Origin: an uncultured Collinsella sp. | GTDB taxonomy: Bacteria; Actinomycetota; Coriobacteriia; Coriobacteriales; Coriobacteriaceae | Length of the DNA stretch: 54,234 nt | Reading direction: 5' to 3' | Assembly (NCBI GenBank): GCA_937934165.1 | Contig: CALGZX010000074.1 | Span: 1-54,234 of the forward strand | Part shown: positions 1-8,191 of the stretch, piece after piece | How the letters are laid out: each line of letters opens with the position of its first letter | Numbering within the stretch: the stretch's first letter is position 1 | Notes under the pieces: generated by a model | Told to the model about the DNA's origin: nothing | The model's input: only the letters and a program-made list of their open reading frames with translations | The model's database searches: none | Made by a program: the position numbers and the translations under genes

Positions 1-1130
1 CGGCGGGCGGCGTGCCGGCCTTTGCCGAGATCAAGTTTTCCATTAGCTCCAACCGCGGGTGCTTTGGCGAGTGCTCGTTTTGCGCCCTCACCTTCCACCA
101 GGGCCGCGTGCTGCAGATGCGCAGCCACGACTCGATCATGCGCGAGGCCGAGCTGCTCACGCGCGATCCCGAGTTTAAGGGCTACATCAACGACGTGGGA
201 GGACCGACGGCCAACTTTAGCCGTCCTGCCTGCGACAAGCAGCTCAAGCACGGCGTGTGCAAGAACAAGCGCTGCCTGTGGCCGAACGTGTGCAAGAACA
301 TGGTGGTCGACGAGAGCGGCTACACACAGCTGCTGCGCGACCTGCGTCAGCTGCCGGGCGTCAAAAAGGTCTTCGTGCGCAGCGGCATCCGCTTCGACTA
401 CACCATGGCCGATGCCTCGGACGAGTTTTTACGCGAGCTGTTGGAGTACCATGTCTCGGGCCAGCTGCGCGTAGCGCCCGAGCACGTGAGCGACGCAGTG
501 CTGTCCGTGATGGGCAAGCCGAGTCGCGCCGTCTACGACGCATTCTGCCGTAAATTTGAACGCTTGAACCGCGAATACGGACTCAAACAGTACGTAGTGC
601 CGTATCTGATCTCGAGCCACCCCGGTTCGACCATGAAGGAAGCCGTGGACCTTGCCGAGGCCGTACGCGACATGGGCTACATGCCCGAGCAGGTGCAGGA
701 CTTCTACCCCACCCCGTCCACCATGTCGACGTGCATGTACTACACCGGCGTGGATCCGCGCACCATGGAGCCGATCTATGTGGCGCGCGACCCGCACGAG
801 AAGGCCATGCAGCGTGCGCTCATTCAGTATCGCAAACCCGAGAACTACAAGCTGGTGCGCGAGGCGCTGGAAAAAGCCGGCCGCCGCGATCTGATCGGCT
901 ACACCAAGCATTGCCTGATTCGTCCCGTGCCCCCGCGCCCGGGCGAGACGTCTGCTGGCGGCGGACACGGCACCGGCAAGAAGGGCGGCAAGGCCCACGG
1001 TGGCGCCGCTGGCAAGGGGCCTAAGGGCAGCAAGGGGCACAGCGGCATGTCGCGCGCGCAGAACACTGCCGGGCGCAACCGTGCGGCCCAGGGACGGCAG
1101 GGCGCCAACGGCGGCGGACGCCGCAACTAG
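1..1130 (+). CDS. ygiQ: YgiQ-family radical SAM protein, C-terminal part
   Basis: The gene is cut by the left edge; the frame is open from base 3 and ends at TAG 1128-1130, so the true start lies outside the window. The visible part contains the radical SAM cysteine motif in GCFGECSFCAL (C-x3-C-x2-C, which binds a 4Fe-4S cluster), followed by the Cys-rich segment with CLWPNVCKN and a long conserved body typical of the YgiQ (UPF0313) family. The chemistry of this family is not known. The last ~65 residues are a Gly/Lys/Arg/Ala-rich tail of low complexity, probably disordered and possibly nucleic-acid binding. The family assignment is secure; the function is not. Downstream lie four tandem dyads and a convergent CPBP gene. 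Confidence 0.9.
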   Translation, partial: AGGVPAFAEIKFSISSNRGCFGECSFCALTFHQGRVLQMRSHDSIMREAELLTRDPEFKGYINDVGGPTANFSRPACDKQLKHGVCKNKRCLWPNVCKNMVVDESGYTQLLRDLRQLPGVKKVFVRSGIRFDYTMADASDEFLRELLEYHVSGQLRVAPEHVSDAVLSVMGKPSRAVYDAFCRKFERLNREYGLKQYVVPYLISSHPGSTMKEAVDLAEAVRDMGYMPEQVQDFYPTPSTMSTCMYYTGVDPRTMEPIYVARDPHEKAMQRALIQYRKPENYKLVREALEKAGRRDLIGYTKHCLIRPVPPRPGETSAGGGHGTGKKGGKAHGGAAGKGPKGSKGHSGMSRAQNTAGRNRAAQGRQGANGGGRRN

Positions 1131-1187
1131 CGTGGCGAGGGCCAGCCGGCGTCTCTTGGCCAGCCGGCGCCCCTTCATCGGCCAAGC

Positions 1188-1332
1188 GTGATTTCCCTAG
1201 GGGGAACACACTTGGGCTGTCTCCAGTCGTGATTTCCCTAGGGGGAACACGCTCAGACACGCCTAGCCGTGTTTTCCTTAGGGGAATCACAGCAGATTTG
1301 TTTTTATCCACGTTGGTCCTTAAGGGAATCAC
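1188..1332. repeat. Four tandem 22-bp imperfect palindromes with ~41-bp period
   Basis: Copies start at 1188, 1229, 1269 and 1311. The first two are identical, reading GTGATTTCCC-TA-GGGGGAACAC; the third and fourth are variants on the same plan with arms like GTG.TT.CC and GG.AA.CAC. Start-to-start spacing is 41, 40 and 42 bp, close to four helical turns. The segments between copies (19, 18 and 20 bp) are unrelated. The last copy overlaps the stop codon of the CPBP gene. The two flanking genes converge on this stretch. Could be a multi-site operator or repeated weak terminators; there is no U-run after the hairpins. Confidence 0.8.
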
Positions 1333-2237
1333 GCTTGCTGGTAGGGACGATCCGTCTGGCACGTCAGCTTGAGCGACCGCATCGCCTCTACCAGCACAAA
1401 GCCGGCGATGGCAACCGTGACCACCACGTCGAGCGGCGTGTTCACAAACCACAGCAGGCCCATGAGGTACGACCCGGCATTAAAGGCAAAGTGCAACAGG
1501 ATCGTGTAGCGGAGCTTTCCAGTCGTCACGAGCACCCAGCCAAAGACCAGACCGGCGGCGCCGGCGTAGCAGCCCTGCACCCAGTTCATGTGCATAAAGC
1601 CAAAGACCGCCGCCTGCAGCACGATTGCCGCGGCGACGCCCCAGGTACTCGGGGCTGCCCAGGGCACTATGGCGTCGTCCTGCGCGTTCGCGCGGCGCCG
1701 GCGCTTCCAGAGCGGACGGCACTGCGGGTTAAACGCTCGGAGCGAAAACTCAAAAATGATGCCGCGCACCAGGAGCTCTTCGCAAAACGGAGCGCCGAGT
1801 ACCGTGGTCAGGACGGCCAGATAGCTCGTGTCGCCCATGCCTGTTTCCTCGACGAGCTCGCTATAGTCTGCCGCGACCTCGGGCAACAGCGACAGCACAG
1901 CGTCGGTCACGTAGCCAACGACCACCTGCAGGGCAAGGCCAATCACGATAACGCAAGCGATGCGTTTCCACGCCCCACGCGCTCCCCCGCCAAGCGGGCA
2001 CTCGCTTTGCCAGCGCGCCATAAACGAGCGGGGCCACAGATAGCGCCACCACAGCAGCGCCATAAAAAACGACGCCGTCTGAGCGGCGGCCTGGAACCAT
2101 TGGATATCGAGATTGTCGATCGGATAGCCCGTCAGCACCGATACGGCATCGAGAACAGAAAACAGAACCACGCTCAGGGCCATATCGGCAGCAACAACGC
2201 CAAAACAGGCAAGCGCCCAAATCATCGCATTGAGCAT
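1329..2237 (-). CDS. CPBP-family intramembrane metalloprotease
   Basis: 302 residues. The start ATG at 2237 follows GAGGAGGTT at good spacing; upstream in-frame codons exist but carry no family sequence. Multiple hydrophobic segments and the three CPBP (Abi/CAAX protease) motifs are visible: CEELLVRG with the EExxxR core, a His in FMHMNW, and the H-x3-N type motif in LLHFAFNAG. The family are membrane-embedded glutamate proteases related to Rce1; bacterial members act in bacteriocin self-immunity or on unknown membrane substrates. No bacteriocin gene is visible beside it, so the substrate is unknown. Ends in TGA inside the fourth tandem dyad. Confidence 0.88.
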   Translation of the reverse strand: MLNAMIWALACFGVVAADMALSVVLFSVLDAVSVLTGYPIDNLDIQWFQAAAQTASFFMALLWWRYLWPRSFMARWQSECPLGGGARGAWKRIACVIVIGLALQVVVGYVTDAVLSLLPEVAADYSELVEETGMGDTSYLAVLTTVLGAPFCEELLVRGIIFEFSLRAFNPQCRPLWKRRRRANAQDDAIVPWAAPSTWGVAAAIVLQAAVFGFMHMNWVQGCYAGAAGLVFGWVLVTTGKLRYTILLHFAFNAGSYLMGLLWFVNTPLDVVVTVAIAGFVLVEAMRSLKLTCQTDRPYQQA

Positions 2238-2288
2238 GCCAACCTCCTCAAAACCGTTCCCTAGTTCTACCACAACTCGGCAGAGAGT

Positions 2289-2319
2289 TGATCCCATGGG
2301 GACGGAGGAAAACGGATCA
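2289..2319. repeat. GGGGAC-core palindromic repeat (copy D1)
   Basis: A 31-bp element bounded by TGATCC and GGATCA with the core CCATGGGGACGGAGG. It sits directly after the stop codon of the RelB/DinJ gene. Similar elements occur at 2687-2716 and, with changed ends, at 33210-33238. It may act as a hairpin or be a mobilised REP-like repeat. Confidence 0.7.
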
Positions 2320-2320
2320 C

Positions 2321-2521
2321 TTATTGATGAGAATCGGGTGCAGTGCCAAAGGCCCCGCTGGGCGAAATGTCGAACGGAAAGGTGCCGCAGCGATTGAAGG
2401 CGGCGATGAACATGCGGATGGCGTTGGACGGCGTGGTGCCCACGAGCTGAGTTGCCGCCGCGAAGGCCGCCTTTTCCTCGGGCAAGACCTTCGCGACAAC
2501 CGGGGTCATGTGTTCTGCCAT
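2321..2521 (-). CDS. RelB/DinJ-family antitoxin, apparently orphan
   Basis: 66 residues. The ATG at 2521 is preceded by AAGGAAG seven bases upstream. The segment VVAKVLPEEKAAFAA followed by GTTPSNAIRMFIAAFNRCG and a PFD motif is the classic ribbon-helix-helix pattern of RelB/DinJ antitoxins. These bind their own promoter and neutralise a YafQ/RelE-type ribonuclease normally encoded immediately downstream. Here the next gene downstream on the same strand is the CPBP protease 83 bp away, and no RelE-like frame is visible on either side, so the toxin has been lost or lies elsewhere. It may act only as a repressor. Confidence 0.8.
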   Translation of the reverse strand: MAEHMTPVVAKVLPEEKAAFAAATQLVGTTPSNAIRMFIAAFNRCGTFPFDISPSGAFGTAPDSHQ

Positions 2522-2636
2522 GGCGCTTCCTTTTTGAAACGACGGTGGTGCGGATAGATGCGGGCCGCGCGGCTGGGCGACGGGCTGTGAAGGCAACCCG
2601 ATTGGCCCGCATCTGGAGTTTGTTTCTACGGCGGTG

Positions 2637-2663
2637 GTATTACTTAGTATTCTTAAGTATTAC
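2637..2663. promoter_or_regulatory. AT-rich dyad upstream of the antitoxin gene
   Basis: GTATTACTTAG and TTAAGTATTAC form an imperfect inverted repeat separated by 5 bp, in otherwise GC-rich DNA, about 115 bp upstream of the RelB/DinJ start. RHH antitoxins commonly bind such dyads in their own promoter, so this is a candidate operator. The spacing to the start codon is long, which weakens the case. Confidence 0.35.
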
Positions 2664-2686
2664 CCCGCAGATAGAATACCATACCA

Positions 2687-2716
2687 AACCCCATGGGGAC
2701 GGAGAAAAACGGATCA
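2687..2716. repeat. GGGGAC-core repeat (copy D2)
   Basis: Shares CCATGGGGACGGAG and the right end CGGATCA with the element at 2289-2319 in the same orientation, but the left TGATCC arm has been replaced. Probably a degenerate second copy bracketing the antitoxin gene. Confidence 0.6.
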
Positions 2717-2736
2717 TATTGTTGCTGAGTAAGTAT

Positions 2737-2930
2737 TTAGAGCGTGATGATGTCCGAGATATTGAGGGCCTGAGCGTCGACGGCATCGTGCGTGGCAAGC
2801 AACAGCATGCGGCCGTCGAGCGCCGGCGCTCAGGGCGCACGATCGCCCACGGCGAGCGCAAGCTCCGCAGCAGCCCTGCCGCTCGCAGAGCCGCCTGCAC
2901 GCTCATAACTGCCCTCGCCTTCTGATTCGC
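2737..2930 (-). pseudogene. Possible ABC transporter ATPase C-terminal remnant
   Basis: On the minus strand one frame reads LDGRMLLLATHDAVDAQAL followed by NISDIITL and a stop (TAA 2737-2739). This resembles the switch region ATHD and C-terminus of MacB/LolD-like ABC ATPases. A preceding frame, ending in a stop near 2830, reads ELALAVGDRAP, where a signature/Walker B segment would be expected. There is no intact Walker A and no continuous frame. If real it is a heavily decayed gene end; the match is by eye and weak. Confidence 0.3.
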
Positions 2931-3084
2931 GCACGGCGCGGAAGGGACGCGGCGAACGTCGGCGTATGGCGCGCCCAATCTGGGCATCCGGCGCATGGCG
3001 CCCTATTGTCTTGCATATTTTCGCTTGTGCCATGCATTAATAGACGGGGGCGCCCCTTCCCGTCCCAACGTACCCCCGCTTGGA

Positions 3085-3321
3085 CCGTGCAAAAACCGGA
3101 GTATTCAGCATCGCGGCCCCCGCCGGCGACGCCGCGAACCGGGAGCATCGCGCGGCCGGCGTCGCTTTGGGGCACGGCACGGCGAGAAACGCGCGCTATC
3201 GCCACGCCGTACGCCGTCTGCCAACCCAAATCGCCCGTCAAGGGATCTCGCGAGATCAAATAGGCGCTTCCGGCGCGTATGCAGCCACCCCGGCTTGCTG
3301 AAAACTCCCGAAAATGCACGG
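3085..3321. repeat. 237-bp segment bounded by 26-bp inverted repeats
   Basis: The left end CCGTGCAAAAACCGGAGTAT (continuing TCAGCA) and the right end, TGCTGAAAACTCCCGAAAAT continuing GCACGG, are reverse complements with a few mismatches. The interior is GC-rich with no credible gene. This has the build of a small non-autonomous element (MITE-like) or a large hairpin. No target-site duplication is obvious. Confidence 0.4.
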
Positions 3322-3539
3322 CACGCCCCGGGGGACCCGTGCTTGCCGTGAAAAAACACGCCCGCATCCAGAAGAATGCGAGCGTGGAAGCCGGGTGGCG
3401 GCAAGGGCGCCAGGCAGCGGGCGGAATCCCCGGCGTGTCCGCCCGGGCACCGCAGCCGCCGCGCGTCAGCAGAAAACCTCATGCCCTGCGTTGATGTCAG
3501 AGAGCCCATCCCCCATATCAATCCTTTGCGCAAAACGGA

Positions 3540-3575
3540 AATGCCCCGTCCGCGCAAGCACGCGAACGAGGCATT
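3540..3575 (-). terminator. Terminator of the alpha-glucoside PTS operon
   Basis: Read on the minus strand, AATGCCTCGTTCGCG pairs with CGCGGACGGGGCATT across a six-base loop, a 15-bp stem with GU pairs, followed by TCCGTTTT. It lies 48 bp after the last gene of the operon. Confidence 0.7.
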
Positions 3576-3623
3576 AATCAAGTTTTGCGGTCAGCGACTC
3601 TTTTGCGCCAGCGTCTTCTACCT

Positions 3624-5006
3624 TTAGCTAAGCTCGGGCCAGTAACCCTTGTTGGCCTCGATCATGTCGTCGAGAACCTCCTTGGCGACCTTCATCGACG
3701 GCACGGTCTTGTTGAGCGTAAAGGCCTTAAGCGCCTTCTCGTACGAACCCTCGATCGTAGCCTCGACAATGAGCTTCTCGGAGTTCAGCTGCTGCATCAT
3801 GAGGCCCTGCTGGAACAGCGGAATGTTGTCGCGGCTGATGACCTCGGGGCCGTTCTTGCCAATGTAGGCAGGCAGCTCGACCATAGCGTCGTAGGGCATG
3901 TTGGGGATGGCGCCCTTGTTCTCGCAAATGACCAGGAAGCGCTGCTTGGTGTCGTTCTTCAGAGCGATAGCCAGATCGGCAATCCAGTCGCCGTGGCTGC
4001 CCGCATAGAACGTGCTCTCGTCGATCTCGCCCGTCTTCTCGTAATGGTCGATACCATCAAAGAGGTTCTTCTCACGCGTCTCCTCAACCTCGTTAGCACG
4101 GGTGCGCTCGGGGTTGGAGTGCTCGACGAACTCCTTCTGCTGCAGGTAGTAGTTCAGATACGTGTTGGGCAGGTACTCCGGGAAGCACTCCATGATCTCG
4201 TACTCGCCCTTCCAGACGTAGTACCAGCTGCCCTTGGTGTGGCGGTTCTGCTCGGGGTGCTCGTCGACGGCCTCCTCGGGCTTCTTTGCCATGAGCGAGC
4301 CCATGCCCTTGAGGTAAGAGTCGGGCAGCAGAATCTCATGCTCCTTGATGTACTCGCGCAGCTGCGGGAGCACCTCCTCGCCCTTGTGGCGGATCGAGGT
4401 GAACCAACCAAAGTGGTTGAGGCCAAAGTAATCGTACTCGACATCCTTCTTGTCGATATCGAGCGCGGCGCAAACCACGTCGATGATCGCGATCGGCATG
4501 TCGCAGATGTTGATGATACGAGCGTTGGGACGCAGCACGCGGCAGCCCTCGGAGACGATGGCGGCAGGGTTGGAGTAGTTGAGAATCCAGTAGTCCTTCT
4601 TGGCGTACTTCTCAACGTCATCGATCAGCTCGACCATGGGGAAGATGGTGCGCATGCCGTAGGCAAGGCCGCCGCAACCGCAAGTCTCCTGACCCACGCA
4701 GCCGTGACGCAGCGGAATCTTCTCGTCCTGCTCGCGCATGGCGTAGCCGCCCACGCGCATCTGGGCAAACACGAAGCTCGCGTCGGTAAAAGCCGTCTTT
4801 TTGTCGGTGGTCACCGTGAGCTTGATGTCCAGGCCGAGGTCCTCGTGCAAAATCCAGTCCACGAGCACGCCGATCTTGCGCTGGCGCTCCTCGTTGATGT
4901 CGTACAGACGAATCTCGTCAACGTCGAGCTCGTCCTTGCGCAGGGCGATGGACTTGACGATGCCGGGGGTAAAGGTGGATCCGCCACCACACAGAGTAAT
5001 GATCAT
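3624..5006 (-). CDS. glvA: 6-phospho-alpha-glucosidase (glycoside hydrolase family 4)
   Basis: 460 residues, full length for GH4. It hydrolyses maltose-6'-phosphate and related phospho-alpha-glucosides delivered by the PTS, in the cytoplasm, using NAD+ and a divalent metal in a redox-elimination mechanism. The N-terminus CGGGSTFTPG is the nucleotide-binding loop; NYSNPAAIV and GLNHFGW are GH4 signatures. The metal site motif is NICDMPI (Cys168, with His198 downstream); CDMP is characteristic of the phospho-alpha-glucosidases, whereas beta enzymes have CN(V/I)P. The ATG at 5006 follows AAGGAG and lies 3 bp after the EIICB stop codon, implying translational coupling. It is the last gene of a four-gene operon controlled by LicT. 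Confidence 0.9.
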   Translation of the reverse strand: MIITLCGGGSTFTPGIVKSIALRKDELDVDEIRLYDINEERQRKIGVLVDWILHEDLGLDIKLTVTTDKKTAFTDASFVFAQMRVGGYAMREQDEKIPLRHGCVGQETCGCGGLAYGMRTIFPMVELIDDVEKYAKKDYWILNYSNPAAIVSEGCRVLRPNARIINICDMPIAIIDVVCAALDIDKKDVEYDYFGLNHFGWFTSIRHKGEEVLPQLREYIKEHEILLPDSYLKGMGSLMAKKPEEAVDEHPEQNRHTKGSWYYVWKGEYEIMECFPEYLPNTYLNYYLQQKEFVEHSNPERTRANEVEETREKNLFDGIDHYEKTGEIDESTFYAGSHGDWIADLAIALKNDTKQRFLVICENKGAIPNMPYDAMVELPAYIGKNGPEVISRDNIPLFQQGLMMQQLNSEKLIVEATIEGSYEKALKAFTLNKTVPSMKVAKEVLDDMIEANKGYWPELS

Positions 5007-5009
5007 TGT

Positions 5010-6626
5010 TTACTGCTCCTTCTCAATTGCGTTTTCGACCTTGTCGCGCATCTCGGCGACCTTCATGCCAAAGATGATCTGGATATTATTGCCGTTGCGG
5101 TTGATGCCGCTGTTGGGCACGTGGTTGATGAGGTCCTCATTGATGAGGTCCGGGTTCTTAACGTTCACGCGGAGACGCGTAAAGCAGTTCTCGAGCTCCT
5201 CGATGTTGTCCTTGCCACCAAGACCTGCGACCAGGTCGGCAATACCTGCATCGACGCCCTCTGCGGGAGCCGCGGCAACAGCGCCCTGCTTCACCGCGAC
5301 AGACGCGGCGGCCTCGCCCTCGGCAACGGACTCGGCGAGCTCGGACTCCTCCTCGCGACCAGGCGTGTGGAGGTTGAGCTTCTTAATAAGGAAGGTGAAG
5401 AGGAAGAAGTACAGAGCGGCGTTGACGACTCCAAGCACCAGCATAACCGGCCAGTTGGTCTTATCGACACCCAAGACCAGGTTGGAGACCACGATGTTGA
5501 TGATGCCGCCTGCAGTCGAAGCGGGCACGGAGAGGACCTTGAGCAGAACCAGGAAGATGCCGGAAAGAACCGAGTGAACGACAAAGAGCACGGGAGCGGC
5601 AAAGACAAAGAGGAAGTCCATGGGCTCGGTCACGCAGGAGAGCACGGCGGTGATGATCAGCGGGATGATAACGGCTTTGGTCTTATCCTTGTTCCCCTTG
5701 TAAGCGGTGACGATAAAGGCGAGACCGATACCGATGTAGGGCCACAGGTTGTTGAAGGTATAGCTGTTGAAGTAGGTGCTATCGGAGAAGGGCTGGCCCG
5801 TCATTGCCATCTCGGCAACACGGATGGGATAGGCGCCGGCGATAACCTGATCGCCCAGCGTAAGGGTGCCGCCCACATCGGAGAACTGGAACGGGGTGTA
5901 GATGAGGTGGTGCAGACCGGTGGGAACGAGCAGCTTGTTGAGCATGCCGTAGATAAACAGACCGATGTTGCCCGACTCCTTAATGATGCCGGCAACGGAG
6001 GAGATGGCACCCTGAACCGGAGGCCAAACGATGCAGAAGCCAGCGCCCATGATCCAGGAGATGATGATCATAATCAGGAACGGGAAGCGAACGCCCGAGA
6101 ACATCGAAAGGGCAATGGGGAACTGCTTGTTCGAGTACTTGTTGAACACGGCACCGGTGATGCAACCAAGGATGATGCCGCCAAACACACCGGTATCGAG
6201 TACCTGGATGCCCATAACGGTGGCCTGGCCGGTTCCGGTAAGACCGAGCATGCCGCTCGCATCGGCAAGAGAGCCGGTGGCGTTGAGCACGATGTTGTTA
6301 GCCTGCAGGAACAGGAAGAACGACATCAGGGCGATCAGCGAAGCATGACCCTTGTTCTTCTTTGCCATGGCGCCGGCGATGCCCACGCAGAACAGAATCG
6401 AGAGGTTGTTGATGATAAACATCAGCGACTGATAGACAACGGCGCCCACAAGCTGGAACGGACCGGAGCCCAGTACGGGAACCAAAGCGCAGATGGTCTT
6501 GTTGGTCAGAATAATGCCCACGATGAGCAGGATGCCGGCAACCGAGAGATACATCATCGGCTGGACGATCGACTTCGCGAACACCTCCAACGGCGCTTTG
6601 AAATTGAACTTCTTTTTTGCGGTCAT
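5010..6626 (-). CDS. glvC: PTS alpha-glucoside (maltose-type) transporter EIICB
   Basis: 538 residues. A long EIIC domain with about ten hydrophobic segments (residues ~1-430) is followed by an Ala/Glu-rich linker and a C-terminal EIIB domain whose phosphorylated cysteine lies in ENCFTRLRV (Cys481). The protein imports and phosphorylates alpha-glucosides such as maltose. It carries no EIIA domain; the EIIA gene of the same operon at 7599-8111 must supply phosphate. The ATG at 6626 was chosen because GGAAGGGGAG precedes it. Pairing with a CDMP-type GH4 enzyme points to alpha-glucosides over glucose or beta-glucosides. Confidence 0.87.
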   Translation of the reverse strand: MTAKKKFNFKAPLEVFAKSIVQPMMYLSVAGILLIVGIILTNKTICALVPVLGSGPFQLVGAVVYQSLMFIINNLSILFCVGIAGAMAKKNKGHASLIALMSFFLFLQANNIVLNATGSLADASGMLGLTGTGQATVMGIQVLDTGVFGGIILGCITGAVFNKYSNKQFPIALSMFSGVRFPFLIMIIISWIMGAGFCIVWPPVQGAISSVAGIIKESGNIGLFIYGMLNKLLVPTGLHHLIYTPFQFSDVGGTLTLGDQVIAGAYPIRVAEMAMTGQPFSDSTYFNSYTFNNLWPYIGIGLAFIVTAYKGNKDKTKAVIIPLIITAVLSCVTEPMDFLFVFAAPVLFVVHSVLSGIFLVLLKVLSVPASTAGGIINIVVSNLVLGVDKTNWPVMLVLGVVNAALYFFLFTFLIKKLNLHTPGREEESELAESVAEGEAAASVAVKQGAVAAAPAEGVDAGIADLVAGLGGKDNIEELENCFTRLRVNVKNPDLINEDLINHVPNSGINRNGNNIQIIFGMKVAEMRDKVENAIEKEQ

Positions 6627-6725
6627 AGCGGTACTCCCCTTCCTTTTCCGCAAATTAAGACAGATGTGCCCTGGGCAAGACCGCAAGCCTTGCCTTATAT
6701 CAATCGATGCGTGGGCACGTTATGC

Positions 6726-7592
6726 TTAGAGACCAGGTTCTCCAAGCAGGTTAACAATGTGATATGCGAGATAACTCTTCTCGGCATCGGTAACGACAAC
6801 GTTATAGGTAGACGACAAGTGGGCGGCTATGGCGTCCGCGCACGAGAATGCACACGGATACGCCGTTTCATCGATTCGGAACAGCGCGTCTCCGTTGATT
6901 TGCCCGGCCGTAGGATCGAGCGCTCGCTGTGCGAAAAACTGCAGGTGACGAACGAAACGTTCGTAAGGCAGCGAGGTGTCGTCGAGGGTCGTGGCATAGC
7001 GCTCGGAAACAATCGCAAGCACGTCACGAACAAGCTGGACCGAAACAATCAGGCGGTCAGAGCGCTGCGGCATGGTGGCGTTGACGATATGCAAGGTAAT
7101 GAAACCCTGCTCCTCCTCGCTCATCTGGATGCCCATATACTCCTTGATAATCTGCAGCGCACGGCCCGCAAGCGCATACTCCTTGCGATAGAACTGCTGG
7201 ATCTCGAGCAGCAGCGGGTTCTCGCAGGGAACGCCCTTGCGCTCGCGCTCCAAAGCAAGGCTGATATGGTCTGCGAGAGCGATGAGGATCTTATCGTTGA
7301 TGTCGACATTGAGCTCTCGACGAAGCATCTGAACGATTTCCTCGGAAATCACGAGGTTGACAGTGGGGATGGACTCCAAAAGATGTGCCAAGCGGTCAAT
7401 CGTACGCGAATCCTGAGAAGTTCCCTTCTGCAACGCGTAGGTCTTTTCGATTGACGCCTCGTCGATGGCATCGCCGGCATGACGGCCAAAGCAGAGACCT
7501 CGACCGATGACGATGAGCTCGGAGCCATCGTCCGAAGTGACCATTGCGACGTTGTTGTTAAAAACTCGCTTGATAACCACGGTACCCACCAC
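6726..7592 (-). CDS. licT: BglG/LicT-family transcriptional antiterminator
   Basis: About 288 residues. The N-terminal RNA-binding CAT domain (VIKRVFNNNVAMV, residues ~5-55) is followed by two PRD domains carrying the expected histidines (ADHISLALER in PRD1; LHIVNA, VRHLQFF and YHIVNLL in PRD2). Such proteins bind a ribonucleic antiterminator hairpin and prevent a terminator from forming; PTS phosphorylation of the PRD histidines makes this depend on substrate and catabolite state. The start is GTG, either 7592 or 7580; the latter follows GGTGGG. It lies 6 bp after the EIIA gene, within its own target operon, giving autoregulation. The likely target is the dyad at 8192-8224. Confidence 0.88.
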   Translation of the reverse strand: MVGTVVIKRVFNNNVAMVTSDDGSELIVIGRGLCFGRHAGDAIDEASIEKTYALQKGTSQDSRTIDRLAHLLESIPTVNLVISEEIVQMLRRELNVDINDKILIALADHISLALERERKGVPCENPLLLEIQQFYRKEYALAGRALQIIKEYMGIQMSEEEQGFITLHIVNATMPQRSDRLIVSVQLVRDVLAIVSERYATTLDDTSLPYERFVRHLQFFAQRALDPTAGQINGDALFRIDETAYPCAFSCADAIAAHLSSTYNVVVTDAEKSYLAYHIVNLLGEPGL

Positions 7593-7598
7593 AAGAAT

Positions 7599-8111
7599 TT
7601 ACTCGGAAAGCCAGATGACAGGCTCTTTAACAGCAACAGGGCCGGAAGCATGCTCGCGAAGAGTCGAGTTCTCCGAACGCTCGCACACGATAACGAAGAC
7701 CGTAGGATCAAAGCCGGCAGCGCGAACCACGTCGAAATCGACCTCAACGAGAGGCTGGCCCGCGTCGACATGGTCACCCTGGGCAACAAGCGCATGGAAG
7801 CCCTTGCCCTCAAGTTCAACAGTGTCGATTCCGATATGCAGCATCACCTGAGCAGAGCTGTCGTCGGACATGATGCCCAGCGCGTGCTCAGTCGGAAACA
7901 GAGCCGCGACGGTGCCGGAAACAGGAGCGCACACCGTTCCCTCTTGGGGAGCCACGGCAACGCCATCGCCCACTGCACGACTGCTAAAAGCGGGGTCATT
8001 GGTTTTTTCTAGATTAACAAGCTCGCCGGAAACAGGGGCGAGGATTTCGAACTCGGAAGTCGCAGTCGCCTGCTTATCCGAGCCACCCATTAGGCGAGAA
8101 AAGAAACCCAT
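7599..8111 (-). CDS. crr: Glucose-type PTS EIIA protein
   Basis: 170 residues, the usual size for a stand-alone EIIA-Glc. The phosphorylated histidine is His92 in MLHIGIDTV and the second active-site histidine is His76 in TEHALGI. It accepts phosphate from HPr and passes it to EIIB domains. The ATG at 8111 lies ten bases after AAGGGA. As first gene of the operon it supplies the neighbouring EIICB; by analogy with enteric Crr it could also serve the MurNAc permease at 38270-39700, which likewise lacks EIIA. The gene symbol is by analogy only. Confidence 0.9.
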   Translation of the reverse strand: MGFFSRLMGGSDKQATATSEFEILAPVSGELVNLEKTNDPAFSSRAVGDGVAVAPQEGTVCAPVSGTVAALFPTEHALGIMSDDSSAQVMLHIGIDTVELEGKGFHALVAQGDHVDAGQPLVEVDFDVVRAAGFDPTVFVIVCERSENSTLREHASGPVAVKEPVIWLSE

Positions 8112-8151
8112 GGTGACATGTCCCTTCATAAATATAGCCCAACCAAAATCA

Positions 8152-8181
8152 ATCGAATGCACCCATTGAGGCGCTCGCGAT
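8152..8181 (-). terminator. Leader terminator of the LicT-controlled operon
   Basis: On the minus strand, ATCGCGAGCGCC pairs imperfectly with GGTGCATTCGAT, followed by TGATTTT. It lies between the candidate antiterminator dyad (8192-8224) and the first gene, where a LicT-regulated leader would place it. Confidence 0.45.
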
Positions 8182-8191
8182 CAAAGACTTT

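Larger units (their letters stand above)
2522..3623. other. 1.1-kb stretch without a convincing gene
   Basis: Open frames here are short, overlapping and rich in Arg/Pro/Cys, with no recognisable domain or good ribosome binding site. The stretch holds a dyad at 2637, a GGGGAC-core repeat at 2687, a possible ABC ATPase remnant at 2737-2930, an inverted-repeat-bounded segment at 3085-3321 and the terminator of the alpha-glucoside operon at 3540-3575. It looks like decayed sequence colonised by repeats. Confidence 0.6.

Noticed and set aside
2452..2925. A 157-codon plus-strand frame
   Set aside because: Overlaps the antitoxin gene, has no ribosome binding site and a Pro/Arg-rich sequence without domain features.
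3585..7454. A 1289-codon open frame on the plus strand
   Set aside because: It is antisense to the whole alpha-glucoside PTS operon, whose four products have clear families. The frame is open because of high GC codon use opposite real genes.
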